Part shown: piece by piece, positions 58,429 to 64,000 of the stretch
Numbering within the stretch: the first letter of the stretch is position 1
How the letters are laid out: each line of letters opens with the position of its first letter
Source of the DNA: Aurantimicrobium minutum
GTDB lineage: Bacteria; Actinomycetota; Actinomycetes; Actinomycetales; Microbacteriaceae
NCBI RefSeq assembly: GCF_029892845.1
Contig: NZ_JARXVT010000004.1
Location: 149,494-213,493 of the forward strand
Reading direction: 5' to 3'
Length of the DNA stretch: 64,000 nt
Program-made: the position numbers and the translations under genes
The notes under the pieces: generated by a model
Databases searched by the model: none
Seen by the model: only the letters and a program-made list of their open reading frames with translations
What the model was told of the DNA's origin: nothing

Positions 58429-58447
58429 TGAAGGAGCACTAATAGTC

Positions 58448-59536
58448 ATGGCTACAGTTACATTTGATAACGCCACTCGCCTCTACCCCGGCACTACCAA
58501 GCCCGCAGTAGACAAAATCAACCTCAAGGTTGAAGATGGCGAATTCCTCGTTCTTGTCGGACCTTCGGGTTGCGGTAAGTCAACAACCTTGCGCATGCTT
58601 GCCGGCCTCGAAGAGGTCAACGGCGGCCGCATCCTGATCGGCGACCGTGATGTCACTGATGTTCCTCCCAAGGACCGCGACATCGCTATGGTTTTCCAGA
58701 ACTACGCCCTCTACCCCCACATGACCGTGGCAGAGAACATGGGTTTTGCGCTCAAGATTGCTGGTATCAAGAAGGAAGAACGCGCAGAGCGTGTCCTCGA
58801 GGCCGCAAAGCTCCTTGACCTCGAGCAGTACCTGGACCGCAAGCCCAAAGCACTTTCTGGTGGTCAGCGTCAGCGTGTAGCAATGGGACGAGCAATCGTT
58901 CGTAAGCCTCAGGTATTCCTCATGGATGAGCCACTTTCTAACTTGGATGCAAAGCTTCGTGTACAGACTCGTACCCAGATCTCTTCACTACAGCGTCGTC
59001 TGGGCGTCACCACTGTTTACGTGACACACGACCAGGTTGAAGCACTCACCATGGGTGACCGCATCGCAGTCTTGAAAGATGGATTGCTTCAGCAAGTCGG
59101 CACACCCCGCGACCTGTATGAGCGTCCAGCAAACAAGTTCGTCGCTGGATTCATTGGCTCCCCTGCAATGAACCTCTTCCCTTCCAAGGTTGTTTCCGGT
59201 GGTGTTGAGTTTGGTAACACCGTTGCCAAGGTCGACGCAGAAGTAACCAAGAAGGCAACTGGAGCAGTCACCGTAGGTATTCGTCCCGAAGACCTCACAG
59301 TGAACAAGGACAAAGGCCTCAAGATCAAGGTTGACGTCGTTGAAGAGCTCGGTGCAGACGGCTACCTTTACGGACACGTCATCATCGACGGTGCTGAGCA
59401 CAGCATCACAGTTCGTGTAGATGGTCGTGACCACCCTATGCGCGGTGATGAAGTATTCGTACTTCCCACTGAGAAGCACATTCACGTCTTTGACGCAGAA
59501 TCTGGTGAGCGTCTCTCCGGAGCAATCTCTCACTAA
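58448..59536 (+). CDS. ABC transporter ATP-binding protein, MsiK/UgpC-type
   Basis: 362-aa ATPase of sugar importers. Walker A is GPSGCGKST, the Q-loop FQNYALYPHMTV, the signature LSGGQRQRVAMGRAI, Walker B VFLMDEPLSNLDAK and the H-loop VTHD. A C-terminal TOBE/OB regulatory domain (about 240-362) follows. No permease or binding protein is adjacent. In actinobacteria such stand-alone MsiK proteins energise several sugar importers; that role here is inferred. ATG 58448 has AAGGAG 11 nt upstream. Confidence 0.92.
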   Translation: MATVTFDNATRLYPGTTKPAVDKINLKVEDGEFLVLVGPSGCGKSTTLRMLAGLEEVNGGRILIGDRDVTDVPPKDRDIAMVFQNYALYPHMTVAENMGFALKIAGIKKEERAERVLEAAKLLDLEQYLDRKPKALSGGQRQRVAMGRAIVRKPQVFLMDEPLSNLDAKLRVQTRTQISSLQRRLGVTTVYVTHDQVEALTMGDRIAVLKDGLLQQVGTPRDLYERPANKFVAGFIGSPAMNLFPSKVVSGGVEFGNTVAKVDAEVTKKATGAVTVGIRPEDLTVNKDKGLKIKVDVVEELGADGYLYGHVIIDGAEHSITVRVDGRDHPMRGDEVFVLPTEKHIHVFDAESGERLSGAISH

Positions 59537-59580
59537 TTCACAGCTGAATCTGTCAGATTCATCAGTACATCTCGTGCACC

Positions 59581-59614
59581 GTTGCCCGCGATCAGTTATC
59601 TGGTCGCGGGCAAC
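59581..59614 (+). terminator. Strong hairpin between the MsiK-like gene and DUF4032
   Basis: GTTGCCCGCGA and TCGCGGGCAAC form an 11-bp GC-rich stem with a 12-nt loop. No T tract follows, so it is either a U-less terminator or an mRNA-processing/stability hairpin before the DUF4032 gene. Confidence 0.5.
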
Positions 59615-59638
59615 TCACTTAAGAGAAGAGAAACGTCA

Positions 59639-60976
59639 ATGAGTGGTTCACTCAACATCACTGCTGCAACGGTTGAACCTGGTTTACTCGCGTTACCCTG
59701 GGATGTTCCATTGGAGAACTGGCCTGACGACACCATCACGGCACTCCCTAAAGGTATTTCGCGCCACATAGTGCGCTTTGCACAACTTGACGGTTATGTG
59801 ATCGCCATCAAAGAAACAACTGATGAGATGGCACAAGGCGAATACGAGATGCTTCGTAATTTGCAGAAGATTGAAGTGCCCTGCGTGGAACCTGTTGCTG
59901 TCGTTCAAGGACGAACAGATGTAGAAGGGAACCCTTTACCCTCAGCACTTGTCACTCGTCACCTCAAATTCTCGATGCCTTTTCGTGCACTTTATTCCAC
60001 AACTCTGCGTCCAGAAACAGCACAACGTTTAGTGGATTCACTCGCCCTGCTCCTTGTCAGACTTCACAATGTGGGTTTTTTCTGGGGTGACGTGTCTCTG
60101 TCGAATACCCTTTTCCGCCGTGATGCTGGTTCCTTTGCGGCTTATTTGGTTGACGCTGAAACCGGCAGGCTTTATGACAGCCTGACGAAGGGTCAACGTG
60201 AACATGATCTAGAGATCGCCCGAGTCAATATCGCCGGTGAGCTCATGGATATTCAGGCCGGAGGAAAGCTTGATTCAGACATCGACCCTGTTGCCACAAG
60301 TGATCGAATTATGGCCAGTTATGACACTTTGTGGCATGAACTCAATGACCCTGAACTTCTCGAACAAAATGAACTCTGGAAGATCAACAAACGCGTGCAA
60401 CGCTTGAATGAACTTGGTTTCGATATTGAAGAGCTCTCTATCAAAACAGATGCTGATGGCACCAAGGTTAAAATTCAACCCAAGGTGGTGGACTCAGGTC
60501 ACCATGCACGCCGCCTACTGCGCCTGACGGGGCTAGACACAGAAGAGAACCAAGCCAGACGCCTCCTCAATGATTTAGATTCATATTCCGCAACTGTGAG
60601 CTTGCTCAACCTTGATGAGGAAGTTGTTGCACACTTGTGGCTGACGAGAGTTTTCGAACCTGTCATTCGGGCAGTTCCAGAGAACTTAGACAGCAAACTT
60701 GAACCAGCTGAAGTTTTCCACCAGGTTCTGGAACACCGTTGGTTTATGTCCCAAGAACAGGCCCGAGACGTTCCCCTGAACGAGGCCGTTCGGGATTACA
60801 TAGAAAACGTGCTTCAGTACCGCAGGGACGAAGAAGTCGTAATCAATCCCCCCACTGGAACATTCACTGCTGCGGTGGACATCATTCGCGATGACGATGA
60901 TTTCGAATACAACGACGAACCGATGCCCCCGCGTGGTGCAGATGAACCTGAGCGGGATTGGCGCGACCTGGTTTAG
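59639..60976 (+). CDS. DUF4032 protein with kinase-like fold
   Basis: 445-aa protein. Its first half resembles the LPS-kinase/protein-kinase-like fold: VIAIKETTDEMAQGEYEMLRNLQ (Lys and Glu), then RLHNVGFFWGDVSLSNTLF (HxxxxxxGDxxxxN catalytic loop) and LVDAETG (DxE in the DFG position). The C-terminal half is DUF4032, ending in an acidic tail. I start at ATG 59639 (MSGSLNI); the frame opens earlier inside the hairpin. Kinase activity is inferred from motifs only. It follows the MsiK-like gene. Confidence 0.83.
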   Translation: MSGSLNITAATVEPGLLALPWDVPLENWPDDTITALPKGISRHIVRFAQLDGYVIAIKETTDEMAQGEYEMLRNLQKIEVPCVEPVAVVQGRTDVEGNPLPSALVTRHLKFSMPFRALYSTTLRPETAQRLVDSLALLLVRLHNVGFFWGDVSLSNTLFRRDAGSFAAYLVDAETGRLYDSLTKGQREHDLEIARVNIAGELMDIQAGGKLDSDIDPVATSDRIMASYDTLWHELNDPELLEQNELWKINKRVQRLNELGFDIEELSIKTDADGTKVKIQPKVVDSGHHARRLLRLTGLDTEENQARRLLNDLDSYSATVSLLNLDEEVVAHLWLTRVFEPVIRAVPENLDSKLEPAEVFHQVLEHRWFMSQEQARDVPLNEAVRDYIENVLQYRRDEEVVINPPTGTFTAAVDIIRDDDDFEYNDEPMPPRGADEPERDWRDLV

Positions 60977-60979
60977 CCT
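60974..60979 (+). promoter_or_regulatory. Leaderless -10 element of the MDR oxidoreductase
   Basis: TAGCCT ends 6 nt before ATG 60986 and contains the DUF4032 stop codon. Confidence 0.5.
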
Positions 60980-60985
60980 GTAGTT

Positions 60986-61966
60986 ATGCGTGCCGCCGTA
61001 GCCACCAGCCAAGACTTTGACAACCCTCTTGCAGGACTAGTCGTCCAAGAAATGCCAGAGCCTGAAATTCCTACAGGTTGGGCCAGGGTACGTCTCGTTT
61101 CAGCCTCGCTTAATCCACACGATGTATGGACTCTGCGTGGGGTAGGCCATCCCGCTGAGCGAATTCCCATGATCTTGGGTTGTGATGGTGCCGGGTACAC
61201 CGATGACGGCAAACCGGTCATTATTTATCCTGTTGTTGCTGACGCGGCGCGTGGAATGGGCGATATGACGATGGATCCGCAGCGTTCCATCATCAGCGAG
61301 CTCTATAACGGTACTTTTGCCGATTACATTGTGGTGCCAGAAGGCAGCCTCGTTCCCAAGCCTGAATGGCTGAGTTTTGACGAAGCAGCTGCAATGGGTA
61401 TTGCCTGGGGAACTGCCTATCGCATGCTGTTCACCCGTGCTGACCTCAAAGCCGGTGACAGGGTTTTAGTTCAAGGGGCGTCTGGTGGCGTTGCCAGCGC
61501 CGCCATAGCTCTTGCCAAGGCAGCTGGAGCAACTGTGTACGTCACAGCTCGAGATGAGCGCAAAAGGCAGTTTGCACTCGATTTAGGCGCAGATGCAGCT
61601 TTCGAGCCTGGTGCACGACTGCCCGAGAGAGTAGATATCGTCGTCGAGACAGTGGGAGAGGCTACCTGGTCACATTCCCTCAAGTCACTTCGCCCAGGTG
61701 GAACTGTCGTGATTTGTGGCGCAACGTCAGGTCCTCATGCAAACGCAGACCTGAACAGAATCTTTTACCAACAGTTGAGCATTATTGGTTCAACCACGTG
61801 CACATTGGCAGAGTTCTATAACTGCCTGCGCGTAATGGAAGAATCTGGTGCGCGACCCGTCATTGATCACTGTGTGAGTCTTGAGGATATCCAAGACGGT
61901 TTCGCAGCACTGATTGACGGAAACAACCTAGGAAAAATTGTTGTCCGGATTAGTGAAGAAAAGTAA
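60986..61966 (+). CDS. Quinone oxidoreductase-like medium-chain dehydrogenase (zeta-crystallin type)
   Basis: 326-aa MDR-family NADP(H) enzyme. The catalytic domain has SLNPHDVWTLRG and LGCDGAGY; the Rossmann motif is VLVQGASGGVASAAIALAKAAGA (AxxGxxG type), and the end has the conserved NNLGKIVVRI. The zinc-ligand cysteines of alcohol dehydrogenases are absent, fitting a quinone or enoyl reductase. The physiological substrate is unknown. Confidence 0.88.
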   Translation: MRAAVATSQDFDNPLAGLVVQEMPEPEIPTGWARVRLVSASLNPHDVWTLRGVGHPAERIPMILGCDGAGYTDDGKPVIIYPVVADAARGMGDMTMDPQRSIISELYNGTFADYIVVPEGSLVPKPEWLSFDEAAAMGIAWGTAYRMLFTRADLKAGDRVLVQGASGGVASAAIALAKAAGATVYVTARDERKRQFALDLGADAAFEPGARLPERVDIVVETVGEATWSHSLKSLRPGGTVVICGATSGPHANADLNRIFYQQLSIIGSTTCTLAEFYNCLRVMEESGARPVIDHCVSLEDIQDGFAALIDGNNLGKIVVRISEEK

Positions 61967-61969
61967 GTC

Positions 61970-62320
61970 TTAGAGAACTTTCTTCACGACGGAGGACTTG
62001 AGTTGCATCTGGCCAAAGCCGTCTACCTTGCAGTCAATGTCGTGACCATCTGAAGCGTCCGGTACCAAGCGAATGTTGCGCACCTTGGTTCCAACCTTGA
62101 TGTCCTGAGGGAAACCTTTTACCTTGAGGCCTTTGACCACGGTGACAGTGTCGCCATCAGCAAGAACGTTTCCAACGGAGTCCTTGATAATCGAAGAATC
62201 ATTAGCCTGATCTTCTTCAGGGTTCCATTCGTGTGCACATTCTGGGCAAACCAGCAAGGCACCCATCTCGTAGGTGTATTCACTTGAGCAGTGTGGGCAA
62301 GGGGGCAGAGTTTCTGACAT
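61970..62320 (-). CDS. PhnA/YjdM-family protein
   Basis: 116-aa PhnA-domain protein. An N-terminal zinc ribbon ([25 protein letters not shown]) and a C-terminal PhnA domain ([31 protein letters not shown]) match the family. The name comes from old phosphonate annotations; the role is not established, and no phn genes are near. ATG 62320 has AAAGGA 5 nt upstream. A possible -10 (TATGTT) lies about 35 nt upstream, divergent to that of the next gene. Confidence 0.92.
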   Translation of the reverse strand: MSETLPPCPHCSSEYTYEMGALLVCPECAHEWNPEEDQANDSSIIKDSVGNVLADGDTVTVVKGLKVKGFPQDIKVGTKVRNIRLVPDASDGHDIDCKVDGFGQMQLKSSVVKKVL

Positions 62321-62329
62321 GTCAATCCT

Positions 62330-62358
62330 TTGAACCTCGAAAACATATCACGTAGCCT
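62330..62358 (+). promoter_or_regulatory. Complete leaderless promoter of the RpiB-like gene
   Basis: TTGAAC (62330-62335), exactly 17 nt, TAGCCT (62353-62358), then 6 nt to ATG 62365. This is the clearest -35/-10/leaderless arrangement in the window. Confidence 0.7.
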
Positions 62359-62364
62359 TGGGTC

Positions 62365-62835
62365 ATGAAGATAGCCCTCGCCAATGATCATGCAGGACTC
62401 GCACTCAAAAACGAGATTGCTGCCTGGCTCACGATTCAAGGTCATGAGGTGATTGACTTCGGAACTGACAGCAGTGACCCCGCCGATCTACCGGATCATG
62501 TTTATCCAGCAGCAAAGTCAGTTGCTCTGGGGGAAGTTGATCGCGGGATATTCGTTGACGGGGTTGGATATGGCTCAGCCATGATTGCCAACAAAGTCAA
62601 CGGCGTCTATGCCGCAGTCTGTCAGGACTCCTTCTGTGCAGAATTGGCACGAAGCCATTCAGATACCAACGTGCTGTGTATCGGCGGCAAGATTATTGGC
62701 TCTGCTCTCGCCATGGAGATTGTGCGGGTGTGGATGACCACAGAATGGCTTGGTACCCACGATGAGAAATATGCTCGGCGCGTAGCCAAAGTCGTTGAGA
62801 TCAATAACGAAAATCTTCAGCCATTGGAGAGATAG
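62365..62835 (+). CDS. RpiB/LacA/LacB-family sugar-phosphate isomerase, atypical active site
   Basis: 156-aa member of the ribose-5-phosphate isomerase B fold. DHAGLALK and SHSDTNVLCIGGKIIG match the family. At the catalytic position where E. coli RpiB has Cys in ICGTGVG, this protein has Asp (VDGVGYG). The Glu used instead in mycobacterial RpiB (GSGNGEQ) is Ser. So the usual ring-proton-transfer base is missing and the substrate may differ from ribose-5-phosphate. Start ATG 62365 is leaderless. Confidence 0.85.
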   Translation: MKIALANDHAGLALKNEIAAWLTIQGHEVIDFGTDSSDPADLPDHVYPAAKSVALGEVDRGIFVDGVGYGSAMIANKVNGVYAAVCQDSFCAELARSHSDTNVLCIGGKIIGSALAMEIVRVWMTTEWLGTHDEKYARRVAKVVEINNENLQPLER

Positions 62836-62898
62836 AGACCCTGTAAGTTTCCCTGCCATTACGCAGGATCGAGGTCTAGATTCAACCTGAGAGCCGGC

Positions 62899-63843
62899 GT
62901 GGGAGTACGCTCGGAACAGGGGATGATTTTGCTACACAAGCTACCGGTTCACTCAGTGCTGATCACAACAGCAATTGCTTTACCGAGCTTTGTTCTGGGA
63001 TCTAGTTTCGCTTTGGTGGCCAGCTCTGCTGTGACTTCACCCATCGTGATAGAAGCTATTGATCCCCCGCGTTCCGAACATGCTGACGGTGTTCTCACCA
63101 CGGCAAAGCCCTCAGTGGCCCCCGTAGCTGAAGTTATTGTGGATGAACCTGTTCGACCTCAACCGCCTACTCCACCTGGTGTTGAAGTGGTTCCTGATGC
63201 TCCCAACAACATCTCGATTTACACTCCCCCTGAGGGTTTCGTCTATAACGGCACCCGAATGGTGAACCTGAGTTCATCAGATATTCCTAGTTGGATTTCT
63301 TACGAGGTCAATAATGACAACGAGCAATCTGGCGAGGATGAGGTGTCGTGGAACTCATCCCTTTATGTGTTCTATAACAACAAGTTTGGCCAGACCTACC
63401 AATACGATCCCATTGAGGTTCATGCACATTGGTGGGGAGATCCTGGTACAAGTCCGGACCACGATTCCATCGTGAACTACATCGATAACAAAGATGCTCT
63501 CACCGTGAACTTTGTGGTCTCAGCTCATCGCGTGACAAGCATGATGCCTCTGTCCTGGATGGCGACCACCACCGGTTACCGAAACCCATGGGCCTGGAAA
63601 ATGGAAATTGACCCACGCCTCAGCGATGAAGTGTATAAAACAGTGGGGGCCTTGATGTACATCGTCGAACTCAAGAATGGTCAATTACAGAACGAACCGA
63701 TTCGACTTCATAAAGAGTTCTACCCCACTGGCTGTTCTGAGATAGACGTAACGTATCTCAGGTCGTGGGTGAACCGATTTGCGAGCGGAGAATACGACAT
63801 CACCACAGGGGAACCAGCGGTTATTCCAGTGCCCACTCCATAA
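62899..63843 (+). CDS. Secreted N-acetylmuramoyl-L-alanine amidase-like protein
   Basis: 314-aa predicted exported protein. A hydrophobic signal/anchor (about residues 18-45) is followed by a Pro-rich linker (RPQPPTPPGVE) and an Amidase_2/PGRP-like domain. That domain has EVHAHWWGDP (first His), VNFVVSAHRVTSMMPLSWMATTTGYRNPW, MEIDPRLSDE and LHKEFYPTGC (second His and Cys, likely zinc ligands). Resembles phage or wall-remodelling amidases. The start may be GTG 62899 (GAGAG upstream) or ATG 62923. Enzyme activity is inferred. Confidence 0.72.
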   Translation: MGVRSEQGMILLHKLPVHSVLITTAIALPSFVLGSSFALVASSAVTSPIVIEAIDPPRSEHADGVLTTAKPSVAPVAEVIVDEPVRPQPPTPPGVEVVPDAPNNISIYTPPEGFVYNGTRMVNLSSSDIPSWISYEVNNDNEQSGEDEVSWNSSLYVFYNNKFGQTYQYDPIEVHAHWWGDPGTSPDHDSIVNYIDNKDALTVNFVVSAHRVTSMMPLSWMATTTGYRNPWAWKMEIDPRLSDEVYKTVGALMYIVELKNGQLQNEPIRLHKEFYPTGCSEIDVTYLRSWVNRFASGEYDITTGEPAVIPVPTP

Positions 63844-63867
63844 AGAACCAGTGGGTGGTTAAACAAA

Positions 63868-63896
63868 GAATTCCTCGCAGTTGCGAGGAATTTCTT
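63868..63896 (+). terminator. Terminator after the amidase-like gene
   Basis: GAATTCCTCGC-AGTT-GCGAGGAATTT forms an 11-bp stem with a tetraloop followed by TTTCTT. Confidence 0.85.
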
Positions 63897-63910
63897 GTGG
63901 ATCTGAGGGT

Positions 63911-64000
63911 GTCTAGGTTCACGACCTTGTTGACACATGAGTCGCGTCCTTATTAACACTAGATGAGTCGCGTCCTTGTTGACACTCTGGAGCAATGTCG
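63911..64000. repeat. Short imperfect tandem repeats at the right edge, possible IS terminus
   Basis: TGAGTCGCGTCCTT occurs at 63938-63951 and 63964-63977, a 26-bp period. CCTTGTTGACAC or its variant CCTTATTAACAC occurs at 63925, 63948 and 63974. The block starts with TGTCTAGGTTC. An open frame MSRVLVDTLEQC begins at 63963 and runs off the edge. Repeats of this kind resemble IS481-like ends, but no transposase is inside the window. Confidence 0.35.

Noticed and set aside
62836..62898. Possible terminator after the RpiB-like gene (TAGAGACC ... GGTCTA)
   Set aside because: The arms are separated by about 30 nt and interrupted by mismatches; no T tract, so not called.

Overview
The window looks like a chromosome segment from a small-genome actinobacterium, most likely a low-GC planktonic member of the Microbacteriaceae (Aurantimicrobium/Rhodoluna-like). 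Three things point there: base composition near 50% G+C by eye, actinobacterial families and gene order (pafBC-tatAC-helY, SURF1/DUF3099, lepA-DUF1990-hemW-hrcA-dnaJ-rsmE-HIT-phoH-ybeY-era-leuA), and very tight packing with many 1-8 nt gene overlaps. The genus is inference. Coding density is very high and no stretch over 300 bp lacks a gene.

Layout. 1-4.7 kb: cytochrome oxidase genes ctaD (cut by the left edge) and ctaC, erpA, an M20 dipeptidase and a DUF3043 membrane protein. 4.7-11 kb: pyrD, nrdR, hisD and dnaE. 11-20.8 kb: one long minus-strand run HAD-trmI-FKBP-pafB-pafC-tatA-tatC-helY-lnt leading into dnaE. The Pup-proteasome genes that usually lie between trmI and pafB in actinobacteria are not there. 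20.8-30 kb: PAC2 protein, uppP, tRNA-Leu(GAG), a repeat protein, an XPB-like helicase, a SpoU methyltransferase, a sirtuin, a glycosyltransferase, a hydrolase, an exonuclease and ribosomal protein L31. 30-34 kb: an ABC ATPase, divergent glgA/glgC and serB. 34-38 kb: SDR, DUF3099, SURF1 and leuA with a leader-peptide attenuator. 38-49 kb: translation, heat-shock and ribosome-maturation genes (era, CNNM, ybeY, phoH, HIT, rsmE, dnaJ, hrcA with a CIRCE operator, hemW, DUF1990, lepA) and rpsT. 49-54 kb: holA, comEC, comEA and a FUSC-like protein. 54-58 kb: GH3 hydrolase, a persulfide-type CoA-disulfide-reductase/rhodanese plus CstR-like repressor operon with a perfect palindromic operator, and an LLM oxidoreductase. 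58-64 kb: an MsiK-like ABC ATPase, DUF4032, a quinone-oxidoreductase-like MDR, PhnA, an RpiB-like isomerase lacking the usual catalytic Cys, a secreted amidase-like protein, and at the right edge short repeats that may mark an insertion-sequence end.

The most informative non-coding signals are: (1) a leuA leader encoding MSFGLLLLSCRDESTY, followed by two mutually exclusive hairpins, one of which masks the leuA ribosome-binding site; (2) a recurring TANNNT box exactly 6 or 7 nt upstream of the start codon at 18 genes, the arrangement expected for leaderless mRNAs; (3) the ATACCCCTAGGGGTAT operator in the sulfur-stress promoter; and (4) CIRCE upstream of hrcA-dnaJ. No CRISPR array, rRNA, phage or defence cluster was seen. 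Most of the window is conserved core genome.
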